Assembly (NCBI RefSeq): GCF_000425065.1
Contig: NZ_AULB01000041.1
Coordinates: 1 to 57,754, forward strand
DNA: 57,754 nt
Direction: 5' to 3'
Source of the DNA: Actinomadura rifamycini DSM 43936
Lineage (GTDB): Bacteria > Actinomycetota > Actinomycetes > Streptosporangiales > Streptosporangiaceae
The position numbers and the translations under genes were made by a program. Under the pieces are notes generated by a model that ran no database searches, had not been told where the DNA came from, and was given only the letters and a program-made list of their open reading frames with translations. This document shows positions 24,290 through 33,481 of the stretch, piece after piece (position 1 is the stretch's first letter; every line of letters starts with the position of its first letter).

Positions 24290-24682
24290 CTACGGCCGGT
24301 GCCTGCGCAGCTCGGCGGACAGTTCGGCGGAGAACTGCTCGGCGTCGGCCAGGCGGGTGCGGATCTTCGCGCAGCGTTCCTCGACGAGCGCGCGGTAGAC
24401 GGCGAGGCGCTTGGCGAGGTCGGCGCGGGCGGCGTCGCCGGCGGACTGGAGCTCGTCGAGGATGGCGAGGAGGTCGCGCATCTCCTCCAGGGTGAAGTCG
24501 AGGGGCTTCATCCGCTTGATGACGAGGAGGCGGGCGACGTCGTCGTCGGTGTAGAGGCGGAAGCCGCCCTGCGAGCGCGCGGTGGGGAGGGCGAGGCCGA
24601 CGTCCTCGTAGTGGCGGATGGTGCGCAGGCTCAGGCCGGTCCGGTCGGCGACCTCGCCGATCTGCATGTGCCTGCCGTCCAT
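24290..24682 (-). CDS. MerR-family transcriptional regulator
   Basis: A 130-residue regulator with the MerR DNA-binding domain (MQIGEVADRTGLSLRTIRHYEDVGL), the second helix pair (GGFRLYTDDDVARLLVIKRM) and a coiled coil for dimerisation. The C-terminal part is short and has no Cys pair or ligand pocket, so metal sensing is unlikely. ATG 24682 has GAGGAGG 7 nt upstream. It is divergent from prfC, with a repeat at 24798-24811 between them. Confidence 0.9.
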   Translation of the reverse strand: MDGRHMQIGEVADRTGLSLRTIRHYEDVGLALPTARSQGGFRLYTDDDVARLLVIKRMKPLDFTLEEMRDLLAILDELQSAGDAARADLAKRLAVYRALVEERCAKIRTRLADAEQFSAELSAELRRHRP

Positions 24683-24797
24683 CGGGTTCCTCCTCGCGTC
24701 ACCGGACGGTCACACCGGGGACGGGTGATCCATGACGTGCGTCCAGCTTGCCATCATCCGCCGGGTACTCCGGTCCGGCGGAAGCGCGCGGAATGTG

Positions 24798-24811
24798 CCC
24801 TAACGTAAGGG
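24798..24811. promoter_or_regulatory. Possible MerR-type site before prfC
   Basis: CCCTAACGTAAGGG has inverted ends CCCT/AGGG and sits about 50 nt before prfC, inside the divergent region with the MerR gene. MerR proteins usually bind such repeats in the promoter spacer. The evidence is only position and imperfect symmetry. Confidence 0.35.
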
Positions 24812-24859
24812 TAGCGTTCGATCGGACGGAGGGACGATGGTGCTCCACGGGGGGCCGCG

Positions 24860-26449
24860 GTGAGCGGCGAGGTCCGCGCGGAGGCGGCGCGGCGCCGGAC
24901 GTTCGCGGTGATCAGCCACCCGGACGCGGGCAAGTCGACGCTCACCGAGGCGCTCGCGCTGCACGCGGCGGCGATCGAGCGGGCGGGGGCGGTGCACGGC
25001 AAGGCCGGACGGCGGGGCGTGACCTCCGACTGGATGGACATGGAGCGCTCGCGGGGCATCTCGATCACCTCGTCGGTGCTGCGGTTCGAGTACGGCGGGG
25101 CGCTGCTGAACCTGCTGGACACCCCGGGGCACGCGGACTTCTCCGAGGACACCTACCGGGTGCTGGCCGCGGTCGACGGCGCGATCATGCTGCTGGACTC
25201 GGCGAAGGGCCTGGAGGCGCAGACGCTGAAGCTGTTCGACGTCTGCCGCCACCGGAAGATCCCGGTGATCACGTTCGTGAACAAGTGGGACCGTCCGGGC
25301 CGCGAGCCCCTGGAGCTGCTCGACGAGGTCGAGCAGCGGATCGGGCTGCGGCCGGCGCCGCTGAACTGGCCCGTCGGGGTCGCGGGCGACTTCCGCGGGC
25401 TCATCGACCGGGACGCGGGGTCCTACGTGCGGTTCCGGCGGACGCCCGGCGGCGCGACCCGCGCGGTCGCCGAGCCCGTCCCCGCCGACCGGGCCGCCGC
25501 GGAGGAGGGCGACGCCTGGACGACCGCGGCCGAGGAGCTCGCGCTGCTCGACGAGATCGGCGCGACCCTCGACATGGACGCGTTCGCCGCCGGGACGTGC
25601 ACGCCCGTGCTGTTCGGCGCCGCGCTGCCCAACTTCGGCGTCGAGGCCCTGCTGGACACCGTGCGCCGGCTCGCGCCCGCGCCGGGCCCGCGGGCGGACG
25701 AACGGGGCGTCGACCGTCCGGTCGAGGCGCCGTTCGCGGGGCAGGTGTTCAAGGTGCAGGCGGGCATGGACCGCGCGCACCGCGACCGGCTCGCGTTCGT
25801 CCGGGTGTGCTCGGGCCGGTTCGAACGCGGCATGACGCTCACGCACGCCGCCACCGGGCGCCCGCTGACCACCAAGCACGCGCAGACCGTGTTCGGCCGC
25901 GACCGCTCCACCGTCGACGCCGCCTACCCCGGCGACGTGATCGGGCTGCCGAACGCCGCGGGCGTCAAGGTCGGCGACACCCTCTACGCCAAGGGGCCGG
26001 TGGTGTTCCCGCCGATCCCGGCGTTCGCGCCCGAGCACTTCATGGTCGCGCGCGTCGACGACAACGGCCGCGCCAAGCAGTTCCGCCGCGGCATCGACCA
26101 GCTCGACAACGAGGGCGTCGTGCAGGTCCTGCGCAGCGACCTGCGCGGGGACGGCGCGCCGGTGCTGGCGGCGGTCGGGCCGCTGCAGTTCGAGGTCGTC
26201 ACCGCCCGCATGGCCGACGAGTTCGGCGCCCCCGTCAACCTGACGCGCCTCGACTACACCACCGCGCGCCTCACCGACAAGGAGTCGGCGCCCGCCCTGG
26301 CGGCCCAGCGCGGCGTGGAGGTGTTCACCCGCGACCTGGACGGCGCGCTCGTCGCCGTGTTCCCCGACAAGTGGCGCATTCGCGCCATCGAGCGCGACAA
26401 GCCGGACCTCACCCTGATCCCGATGCTCGCCGCGGGCCTGCCGGACTGA
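24860..26449 (+). CDS. prfC: Peptide chain release factor 3
   Basis: A 529-residue translational GTPase. G1 is ISHPDAGKSTLTEALAL, the switch region has ERSRGISITSSVLRF, G3 is DTPGHADFSEDTYRVL, and G4 is NKWDRPGREP where NKxD is expected (NKWD fits). The RF3-specific C-terminus follows (QLDNEGVVQVL; GPLQFEVVTARMADEF). RF3 releases RF1/RF2 from the ribosome after termination. RF3 is absent from many bacteria, so its presence beside a MerR gene and not among ribosomal genes is worth noting. GTG start. Confidence 0.95.
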   Translation: MSGEVRAEAARRRTFAVISHPDAGKSTLTEALALHAAAIERAGAVHGKAGRRGVTSDWMDMERSRGISITSSVLRFEYGGALLNLLDTPGHADFSEDTYRVLAAVDGAIMLLDSAKGLEAQTLKLFDVCRHRKIPVITFVNKWDRPGREPLELLDEVEQRIGLRPAPLNWPVGVAGDFRGLIDRDAGSYVRFRRTPGGATRAVAEPVPADRAAAEEGDAWTTAAEELALLDEIGATLDMDAFAAGTCTPVLFGAALPNFGVEALLDTVRRLAPAPGPRADERGVDRPVEAPFAGQVFKVQAGMDRAHRDRLAFVRVCSGRFERGMTLTHAATGRPLTTKHAQTVFGRDRSTVDAAYPGDVIGLPNAAGVKVGDTLYAKGPVVFPPIPAFAPEHFMVARVDDNGRAKQFRRGIDQLDNEGVVQVLRSDLRGDGAPVLAAVGPLQFEVVTARMADEFGAPVNLTRLDYTTARLTDKESAPALAAQRGVEVFTRDLDGALVAVFPDKWRIRAIERDKPDLTLIPMLAAGLPD

Positions 26450-26853
26450 CCTGGACGGCCAGGCCGTCCGGGCTCGTCAGCCGCAGCCGCCCGCCCTCCC
26501 CGGCCACCGGTTCCGGCCCGTGCCCGCGGGCGGTGTCGAGGCCGTCACGCTCGTTCGGCGAGCCGAGGCGCGCTGTCACCTGGTGCTCCTGTCGGTGTCT
26601 CGGACCGGTCGGGGACGGGCCGGGGGGTGCGCCACCGAGCCTAGGCGCTGTGATCATGGTCGCGCCCGGCGGTCGAACGACTCTTCTGTCACGTTAGAGT
26701 AGGGATGCGCGCGGGGCGGTTCCGCGCGCCCGGCGGACGATCTTCCGGTGCCGCTCCCGGCGACGAGGCCGGGGCCGTCCGGTCCGCTCATCCGTTCCCC
26801 TTTCCGCCGCGCGCCCGTGCGGGGTGCGCGCGCGATCCCGTGTCTGGAGTGCC
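26450..26853. other. Intergenic region without recognisable gene
   Basis: About 400 bases between prfC and the SulP gene. No frame shows a recognisable protein or good ribosome site. A TTAGAGTA-like segment near 26693 may be a -10 region for the transporter gene. Confidence 0.4.
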
Positions 26854-28344
26854 TTGTCCCTGCCTGCCGTCCTGGCGAGCCGCATGAAACCGAGCCGGCC
26901 GATCACCGCGGCGCTGGTCCGCACCGAGGTGCTGTCGGGGCTGGTGGTGGCGCTGGCGCTGATCCCCGAGGCGATCTCGTTCTCGATCATCGCCGGGGTC
27001 GATCCCCGGATCGGGCTGTTCGCGTCGTTCACCATGGCCGTCACCATCGCGGTCGTCGGCGGCCGTCCCGCGATGATCTCCGCCGCGACCGGCGCGATCG
27101 CGCTGGTCGTGGCGCCGCTGTCGATCAACCACGGCCTCGGGTACCTGGTCGCCGCGGTCATCCTGGGCGGGATCTTCCAGATCGTCCTCGGCGCGCTCGG
27201 CGTGGCGCGGCTGATGCGGTTCGTCCCCCGGTCGGTGATGGTCGGGTTCGTCAACGCGCTCGCCATCCTGATCTTCCTCGCGCAGGTCCCCGAGCTGCGG
27301 GACGTCCCGTGGCCCGTCTACCCGCTGGCCGCCGGGGGGCTCGCGCTGATGGTGCTGTTCCCCCGCGTCACCAAGGCAGTCCCCGCGCCGCTGGTGTCGA
27401 TCGTCATCCTGACGGTGATCACGGTCGCCGCCGGGATCGCCGTCCCGACCGTCGGCGACAAGGGCGAGCTGCCGTCGTCGCTGCCGGCCCTCGGCCTCCC
27501 CGACGTCCCGTTCACGTTCGACACCCTCGCGCTCATCGCCCCCTACGCGCTCGCGTTCGCGTTCGTCGGGCTGATGGAGTCGCTGATGACCGCCAAGCTC
27601 GTGGACGACATCACCGACACCCGCTCGAACAAGACGCGGGAGTCGATCGGGCAGGGCGTCGCCAACATCGTCACCGGGTTCTTCGGCGGCATGGGCGGCT
27701 GCGCGATGATCGGCCAGACGATGATCAACGTGAAGAACGGGGCCCGCACCCGGCTCTCGACCTTCCTGGCGGGGGCGTTCCTGATGGTGCTGTGCATCGT
27801 GTTCGGGCCGGTCGTGTCCGACATCCCGATGGCCGCGCTCGTCGCCGTCATGGTGCTGGTGTCGGTCGGCACGTTCGACTGGCACTCGGTCCGGCCCGCC
27901 ACGCTCAGGCGGATGCCGCTCGGCGAGACCCTCGTCATGGCGGTCACCGTCGCGGTCGTCGTCGCCACCCACAACCTGGCGATCGGCGTCGTCGTCGGCA
28001 CCGTCACCGCGATGGTGGTCTTCGCCCGCCGGGTGGCGCGCCTGGTCGACGTCTCGTCCGTCACCGACCCCGACGGCGGGCGGGTCGTGTACGCGGTCAC
28101 CGGCGAGCTGTTCTTCGCCTCCAGCAACGACCTCGTCCACCGGTTCGACTACGCGGGCGACCCCGGGCACGTCACCATCGACCTCACCGGCGCGCACATC
28201 TGGGACGCCTCGACCGTCGCGGCCCTCGACGCCGTCACCGCCAAGTACGGGCAGCGCGGGAAGACCGTCGAGATCGTCGGCCTGAACGAGCCGAGCGCCG
28301 AGATGCACGGCACGCTGTCCGGCGAACTCGCCGGGAGCCACTGA
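26854..28344 (+). CDS. SulP-family anion transporter with STAS domain
   Basis: A protein of about 496 residues. The membrane part opens with VLSGLVVALALIPEAISFSI (the conserved first helix), shows GPxxxxS-like SAATGAIALVVAPL and GGMGGCAMIGQTMINVKNG, and is followed by a cytoplasmic STAS domain (VVYAVTGELFFASSNDLVH ... VTIDLTGAHIWDASTVAALD) with the Ser/Thr loop typical of the family. It exchanges sulfate, bicarbonate or related anions; the substrate cannot be read from sequence. TTG 26854 was chosen for its GGAG; ATG 26884 is an alternative. Confidence 0.9.
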   Translation: MSLPAVLASRMKPSRPITAALVRTEVLSGLVVALALIPEAISFSIIAGVDPRIGLFASFTMAVTIAVVGGRPAMISAATGAIALVVAPLSINHGLGYLVAAVILGGIFQIVLGALGVARLMRFVPRSVMVGFVNALAILIFLAQVPELRDVPWPVYPLAAGGLALMVLFPRVTKAVPAPLVSIVILTVITVAAGIAVPTVGDKGELPSSLPALGLPDVPFTFDTLALIAPYALAFAFVGLMESLMTAKLVDDITDTRSNKTRESIGQGVANIVTGFFGGMGGCAMIGQTMINVKNGARTRLSTFLAGAFLMVLCIVFGPVVSDIPMAALVAVMVLVSVGTFDWHSVRPATLRRMPLGETLVMAVTVAVVVATHNLAIGVVVGTVTAMVVFARRVARLVDVSSVTDPDGGRVVYAVTGELFFASSNDLVHRFDYAGDPGHVTIDLTGAHIWDASTVAALDAVTAKYGQRGKTVEIVGLNEPSAEMHGTLSGELAGSH

Positions 28345-28353
28345 GGCCCGCGC

Positions 28354-29823
28354 TCACCCCGCCCGCGCGCCCTCGCGGGCGGGTTCCTCGGCGGCCCGGA
28401 CGACGCCCCGGCACATGCCGCCGAACACGCGGTCGTGGAACGGCTTGAAGGCCCACCAGTAGAGGTGTCCGGCCAGCCCGCGCGGGTGGAAGAGGGCGCG
28501 CTGCGTGTAGCGGGTGCGGCCGTCGCGCTCCTCGACGCCCAGTTCCAGCCAGGCGAGGCCGGGCAGCCGCATCTCCGCACGCAGCCGCAGCAGCCGGCGG
28601 GGCTCGATCTCCTCGACGCGCCAGAAGTCGACGGTCTCCCCGATCCGCAGCCGGTGCGGGTCGCGGCGGCCGCGCCGCAGGCCCACCCCGCCGACCAGCC
28701 GGTCCAGCAGGCCCCGGACGCGCCAGGCGGCCGGGAACGAGTACCAGCCGCGCTCGCCGCCGATCCCCTCGACGACCGTCCACAGCCGCTCGGCCGGGAC
28801 GTCCGCCTCGCACGCCCGCTCGTCGGTGTACAGGCTGCCCCCGGCCCAGTCGGGGTCGGTGGGCAGCGGGTCGCTGGGGGCGCCGGGGACGCTCGCCGAC
28901 GACCAGCGGGTGGCGACGTCGGCGTCCCGGACGCGGCGCAGCGCGAGCGCCACCGCGCGGTCGAAGCCGGTCGGGCCGTCCGGCGGGGGCGGGACGTACC
29001 GGTCGATGTCGTGCTCGCGGCGGACCACCTCGTTGCGCAGCGACTCCACCAGCGGGCGCGCGAGGCCCCCGGGCACGGGCGTGATCGCGCCGACCCACAG
29101 GCTCGACAGCCGCGGGCTCAGCACCGGGACCGGGACGATCAGCCGCGGCCGCAGCCCGGCGACGGCCGCGTAGCGGCGCATCATCCCGGCGTAGGTGAGC
29201 ACGTCCGGGCCGCCGATGTCGAAGCCGCGGCTCACGTCGGGGGGCAGGTCGGCGGCGGCGACGAGGTAGTGCAGGACGTCCCGGATCGCGATCGGCTGGA
29301 TCCGGGAGTGCACCCAGCGCGGGGTGGTCATCACCGGCAGCCGCTCGGTCAGGTAGCGGAGCATCTCGAACGACGCCGACCCCGACCCGATGATCACCGC
29401 GGCGCGCAGCCAGACGGCGGGGACGCCCGCGTCCAGCAGGATGCGGCCCACCTCGGCGCGGGACCGCAGGTGCGGCGACGGGTCCTCGGCGGGTTCCATG
29501 CCGCCCAGGTAGACGAGCCGGCGGACGCCCGCGTCGCGGGCCGCGGCCGCGAACGTGCGTGCGGCCCGGCGGTCGGTGTCGGCGAACTTCCCGTGGCCGA
29601 GGGCGTGGATCAGGTAGTAGGCGACGTCCACGCCGGCCAGGGCGCGGCGCGTCGACTCGGGGTCGGTGGCGTCGGCCTCGGCGATCTCCACGTCGGCCGC
29701 CCACGGGTGGTCGCGGAGCCGCCGCGCCGACCGGGCCATGCACCGCACCGGGCGTCCGGCGCGCAGCAGTTCGGGCACCAGCCGCCCGCCGATGTATCCG
29801 CCCGCGCCCGTGACCAGGAACAT
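28354..29823 (-). CDS. NAD-dependent epimerase-like protein with DUF2867 domain
   Basis: 489 residues. The N-terminal atypical SDR has the nucleotide loop FLVTGAGGYIGGRLVPELL, then VYLGGMEPAEDPSPHLRSRAEVG in place of a standard YxxxK site. The C-terminal DUF2867 part runs RLWTVVEGIGGERGWYSFP to YWWAFKPFHDRVF, a SRPBCC-like fold. ATG 29823 has GGAGGG upstream. It is divergent from a flavin oxidoreductase and an ECF sigma factor; epimerase/oxidoreductase genes are the standard company of ECF41-type sigma factors. Confidence 0.85.
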   Translation of the reverse strand: MFLVTGAGGYIGGRLVPELLRAGRPVRCMARSARRLRDHPWAADVEIAEADATDPESTRRALAGVDVAYYLIHALGHGKFADTDRRAARTFAAAARDAGVRRLVYLGGMEPAEDPSPHLRSRAEVGRILLDAGVPAVWLRAAVIIGSGSASFEMLRYLTERLPVMTTPRWVHSRIQPIAIRDVLHYLVAAADLPPDVSRGFDIGGPDVLTYAGMMRRYAAVAGLRPRLIVPVPVLSPRLSSLWVGAITPVPGGLARPLVESLRNEVVRREHDIDRYVPPPPDGPTGFDRAVALALRRVRDADVATRWSSASVPGAPSDPLPTDPDWAGGSLYTDERACEADVPAERLWTVVEGIGGERGWYSFPAAWRVRGLLDRLVGGVGLRRGRRDPHRLRIGETVDFWRVEEIEPRRLLRLRAEMRLPGLAWLELGVEERDGRTRYTQRALFHPRGLAGHLYWWAFKPFHDRVFGGMCRGVVRAAEEPAREGARAG

Positions 29824-29878
29824 CGTCCCTCCGTACCCGGTGCCGGGCGGTGCAAGCACCGCCGGTCCGGCGCCCGGA

Positions 29879-29905
29879 TGTCACGGGCGCGGGCCGGGCG
29901 GTGTC
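29879..29905 (+). promoter_or_regulatory. Possible ECF41-type promoter
   Basis: TGTCACG at 29879-29885 and TGTC at 29902-29905, 16 nt apart, resemble the TGTCACA / CGTC promoter pattern of ECF41-group sigma factors. They lie about 30 nt before the oxidoreductase-sigma operon, so the sigma factor may drive its own operon. The -10 is not a perfect match. Confidence 0.45.
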
Positions 29906-29935
29906 TAGAGGGTGAGCGCGACGGAGGGAGACATC

Positions 29936-31075
29936 ATGCACGTGGTCGTGATCGGCGGCGGGTACGCGGGAGTCATGGCCGCCGACCGGTTGACGCAGCG
30001 GGCGGACGTGACGCTGGTCAATCCGCGCCCGCGGTTCGTCGAGCGGGTCCGGCTGCACCAGCTCGCGGCCGGGACCGGCGACGCGGTGGCCGACTTCGGG
30101 GACGTCCTCGCGGACGGCGTCCGGCTGGTGGTCGGCACCGCGGCGGCGATCGACGCGGACCGGTGCCGCGTGGTGCTGGCGGACGGCGCCGTCCTGGAGT
30201 ACGACTACCTCGTCTACGCGGTCGGCAGCGGCGCGGCCCCGGGCGTGCCCGGCGCGGCCGGGTTCGCGTACCCGGTCGCGAGCCTGGAGGAGGCGGGACG
30301 GCTGCGGGACGCGGTCGCCGGCGCGGACTCGGCGACGGTCGTGGGCGGCGGGCCGCTCGGCATCGAGACGGCCGCCGAACTGGCGGAGACGGGACGGGAC
30401 GTGACGCTCGTCTGCGGCGGCCGGCTCGGCCCGTACCTGCATCCGCGGGGGCGGCGCGCGGTGGCCCGGGAGCTGGCGAAGCTGGGCGTGACGGTACTGG
30501 AGGAGGCGGTGGCGACGTCGGTGGACCGGGGCGTTGTGCGGCTCTCGGACGGGCGGGAGCTGCCGGGCGCGGTGCCGGTGTGGGCGGCCGGGTTCGCCGT
30601 GCCGGACCTGGCCGCGCGCAGCGGGCTGACCACCGACGCCGCGGGCCGCCTCGCCACCGACGAGACGCTGACCAGCGTGGACGACGTGCGCATCGTCGCG
30701 GCCGGGGACGCCGCGGCGCCGTCGGGCGCGCCGCTGCGGATGAGCTGCCAGGCGGCGCTGCCGCTGGGCTCGCACGCCGCCGACACGGTGCTCGCCCGGA
30801 TCGCGGGCGAGGCCCCGGAGGAGTTCGGCAAGGGCATCGCCGCGATGTGCGTCAGCCTCGGCCGCCACGCCGGGGTGTTCCAGCTCGCCCACCGCGACGA
30901 CACCGCGACGTGGTTCCACGTGGGCGGCCGGCTGGGCGCGAGACTGAAGGAGAGCGCGTGCGCCAGCCCGGTCAAGCAGCTCGCGAAGGAGGCGCGCGCG
31001 CCCGGTTCGCACACCTGGCCGGTCAAGGACGCTTCGCGGGGTCGGCCGCCGGCCGCCGGCGCGGCGGTCCGCTGA
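29936..31075 (+). CDS. FAD-dependent NAD(P)H oxidoreductase (NDH-2-like)
   Basis: A 379-residue pyridine-nucleotide-disulfide-type flavoprotein. FAD loop HVVVIGGGYAGVMAADRLTQ, NAD loop ATVVGGGPLGIETAAELAE, and the second FAD contact VRIVAAGDAAAPSG near the end. Like type II NADH dehydrogenases it lacks the CxxC redox pair. ATG 29936 follows GGAGGGAG. The sigma-factor gene starts 11 nt after its stop, so they are co-transcribed; such oxidoreductases are one of the three COE partner classes of ECF41 sigma factors. Confidence 0.88.
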   Translation: MHVVVIGGGYAGVMAADRLTQRADVTLVNPRPRFVERVRLHQLAAGTGDAVADFGDVLADGVRLVVGTAAAIDADRCRVVLADGAVLEYDYLVYAVGSGAAPGVPGAAGFAYPVASLEEAGRLRDAVAGADSATVVGGGPLGIETAAELAETGRDVTLVCGGRLGPYLHPRGRRAVARELAKLGVTVLEEAVATSVDRGVVRLSDGRELPGAVPVWAAGFAVPDLAARSGLTTDAAGRLATDETLTSVDDVRIVAAGDAAAPSGAPLRMSCQAALPLGSHAADTVLARIAGEAPEEFGKGIAAMCVSLGRHAGVFQLAHRDDTATWFHVGGRLGARLKESACASPVKQLAKEARAPGSHTWPVKDASRGRPPAAGAAVR

Positions 31076-31086
31076 AGGGGGCGGTC

Positions 31087-31968
31087 GTGGACGCGAGTTC
31101 GACGGAGACGTTCGTCGCCCACCGGAACCTGCTGTTCACCGTCGCGTACGGGATGCTCGGGTCGGCCGCCGACGCCGAGGACGTCCTGCAGGAGACGTGG
31201 CTGCGGTGGGCCGGGGTCGACGCGGAGCGGGTGGCGGACCGGCGCGCCTACCTGGTGCGGATCACCACCCGGCAGGCGCTCAACCGGCTGCGCGCGCTGA
31301 AGCGGCGCCGGGAGGCGTACGTGGGGCAGTGGCTGCCCGAGCCGGTCCTCACCGCGCCGGACGTCGCCGACGACGTCGAGCTCGCGGAGAGCGTGTCGAT
31401 GGCGATGATGGTCGTCCTGGAGCGCCTCGCGCCGACGGAGCGGGCGGTGTTCGTGCTGCGCGAGGTGTTCGACGTCGGCTACGGCGAGATCGCCGCGGCG
31501 GTGGGCAGGAGCCCGGCGGCGGTGCGGCAGATCGCGCACCGGGCGCGCCGGCACGTCGCGGCGCGGCGCCCGCTCCGGGCGGTGTCCGCGGCGGAGAACC
31601 GGGCGGCCGTGGAGTCGTTCCGGCGGGCGCTGGAGACCGGCGACCCGCAGGAGCTGCTCGACGTGCTCGCGCCGGACGTCGTCCTGCTGAGCGACGGCGG
31701 CGGCGTGAAGCAGGCCGCGCCGGAGCCGGTCGTGGGCGCCGACCGGCTGATCGCCTTCTACCGCGGCGGGCTGGAGGGCGCGCTCACCTGCGAGCCGGCG
31801 ACGGTCAACGGGGGCCCGGCGCTGCTGGTGCGGCTGGACGGGGAGCTGGACGGCGTCATGGCGGTGCGGGTCGAGGACGGCCGCGTCGCGGGCCTGTACT
31901 ACGTCCGGAACCCCGCGAAGCTGCGGCACGTCGCGGGCGGGACCCCGCTCGCGCTGCGGTCGGGGTAG
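31087..31968 (+). CDS. ECF RNA polymerase sigma factor, ECF41/SigJ type
   Basis: 293 residues. Sigma region 2 is FTVAYGMLGSAADAEDVLQE plus TWLRW, sigma region 4 is LAPTERAVFVLREVFDVGYG and IAAAVGRSPAAVRQIAHRAR. A C-terminal SnoaL/NTF2-like extension follows (ESFRRALETGDPQELLDVLA ... VEDGRVAGLYYVRNPAKLRH). In this group the extension replaces a separate anti-sigma factor, and the N-P-x-K-L end matches the known NPDKL motif. GTG 31087 has AAGGGGG upstream. The signal is unknown. Confidence 0.92.
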   Translation: MDASSTETFVAHRNLLFTVAYGMLGSAADAEDVLQETWLRWAGVDAERVADRRAYLVRITTRQALNRLRALKRRREAYVGQWLPEPVLTAPDVADDVELAESVSMAMMVVLERLAPTERAVFVLREVFDVGYGEIAAAVGRSPAAVRQIAHRARRHVAARRPLRAVSAAENRAAVESFRRALETGDPQELLDVLAPDVVLLSDGGGVKQAAPEPVVGADRLIAFYRGGLEGALTCEPATVNGGPALLVRLDGELDGVMAVRVEDGRVAGLYYVRNPAKLRHVAGGTPLALRSG

Positions 31969-32043
31969 CCGCCGCGGGCGGGACCGCCGCCGGGCCGCGC
32001 CGCGCGCGGGCCCGGCGGCCGGGTCCGGCGGCCGGGGCGGCGG

Positions 32044-32808
32044 TCAGCCGGCCGACATGCCGCAGTCGACGGCGATGGACTGGCCCGTGATGTGCCGGGA
32101 CGCGTCCGAGCACAGGAACGCGAACGTCTCGGCGACGTCCTCCGGGTCGATCAGGACGCCGGTCGGGTGCAGCGCGGCGGCCTCCTCCGGGGTGAACATG
32201 CCGCCCTGGATCGCCTGGTCGAGCAGCGGGGTGCGGACGACGCCCGGGCAGACCGCGTTGACCCGGATGCCCTGCCGGACGTACTCGATGGCGGCGGTGC
32301 GCGTCATCGCCACGACGCCGCCCTTGGTCGCCGAGTAGTCGGAGATGCCGAGCGGCAGGCCCACCAGCCCGGCGACCGACGCCATGTTCGCGATCGTGCC
32401 GCCGCCCTGCGCGAGCATCTGCCGGATCTCGTACTTCATCGACAGCCAGACGCCCTTGAGGTTCACCGCGACCAGCCGGTCCCAGGCGTCCTCGGTGATC
32501 TCGTGCAGCGCCGCGCCCTGCTCCTCGACGCCCGCGTTGTTGACCGCGCAGTCGAGCCGCCCGTAGGCGTCCACCGCCGCGCGGACCGCGGCCTCCATGT
32601 CGGCGCCCGACGTGATGTCAGCGCGCACGAACAGCGCCTCGCCGCCGTCCTTCGCGATCGCGGCCGCGGTCTCCCGCCCGCCGTCCTCGTTGATGTCGGC
32701 GACCACGACGCGGGCGCCGCGCTCGGCGAGCAGCCGCGCGGTCGCGGCGCCGATGCCCTGCGCGGCACCGGTGACGAGGACGGACTTGCCGGCGAGCTTC
32801 GTAGGCAC
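32044..32808 (-). CDS. Short-chain dehydrogenase/reductase
   Basis: A 254-residue classical SDR: cofactor loop VLVTGAAQGIGAATARLLAE, D in VVVADINEDGG (favouring NAD), NNAGVEEQG, catalytic Ser region NMASVAGLVG, Y-x-x-x-K in SDYSATKGGVVAMTR, and C-terminal ITGQSIAVDCGM. It oxidises or reduces an alcohol/ketone of unknown identity. It ends facing the sigma-factor gene across a 75-nt GC-rich spacer and shares no operon. Confidence 0.92.
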   Translation of the reverse strand: MPTKLAGKSVLVTGAAQGIGAATARLLAERGARVVVADINEDGGRETAAAIAKDGGEALFVRADITSGADMEAAVRAAVDAYGRLDCAVNNAGVEEQGAALHEITEDAWDRLVAVNLKGVWLSMKYEIRQMLAQGGGTIANMASVAGLVGLPLGISDYSATKGGVVAMTRTAAIEYVRQGIRVNAVCPGVVRTPLLDQAIQGGMFTPEEAAALHPTGVLIDPEDVAETFAFLCSDASRHITGQSIAVDCGMSAG

Positions 32809-32876
32809 TGTCAGCTCCTAGGGGGAAGGGGTTGGGGGAACGGCCCGCCACGTGGGGGACGGCGCCGGCGGCGCGC

Positions 32877-33481
32877 TCAGGACCGCGCGCCCGTGGTCGT
32901 GGTGAGCACGTGCTCGATCATCGTGATCAGCACGTCCCTGGCGGAGTCCCGGCTGCGGACGTCGCACAGCAGCAGCGGGACGTGCTCCTCCAGGTCGAGC
33001 GCGATCCGCACGTCCCGGGGGTCTTTGCGCTCGGCGCCCTCGAAGCAGTTCACCGCGACCATGAACGGGGTGCCGCGGTCCTCGAAGTAGTCGACGGCGG
33101 CGAAGCAGTCGGCGAGGCGGCGCACGTCGGCCAGCACCACCGCGCCGATCGCGCCGAGCGCCAGCTCGTCCCACATGAACCAGAACCGCTCCTGCCCCGG
33201 CGTGCCGAACAGGTACAGCACCAGGTCGTCCTGCATGGTGATCCGGCCGAAGTCCATGGCGACGGTCGTGCTGGTCTTGCCGCTCACGCCGGTGGTGTCG
33301 TCGACGCCCGCGCCGCGGTCGGTGAGCATCTCCTCGGTGCGCAGCGGGCGGATCTCGCTGATCGAGCCGACCATCGTGGTCTTGCCGACCCCGAAGCCGC
33401 CCGCGACGAGGATCTTCGCGGCGATCGGCCGGCCGGCGCGTCCCGGCCGGAGAGCTCGGTGTCAGAGTGCACGGAGACCAT
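32877..33481 (-). pseudogene. Conservon small GTPase, frameshifted near its start
   Basis: The MglA/Ras-like GTPase of the conservon (last cvn gene). ATG 33481 (MVSVHSDTELSGRDAPAGR) is in frame until a GGCC repeat near 33425-33435; the rest (PIAAKILVAGGFGVGKTTMV, with Walker A GGFGVGKT) is in another frame. A one- or four-base loss in the repeat explains it. Without correction, only the piece from the ATG inside KTTM (33374) can be made, lacking Walker A. The remaining domains are normal: YLFGTPGQERFWFMWDELA and VAVNCFEGA. It is either a real null allele or a sequencing error in a GC repeat. Confidence 0.75.
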
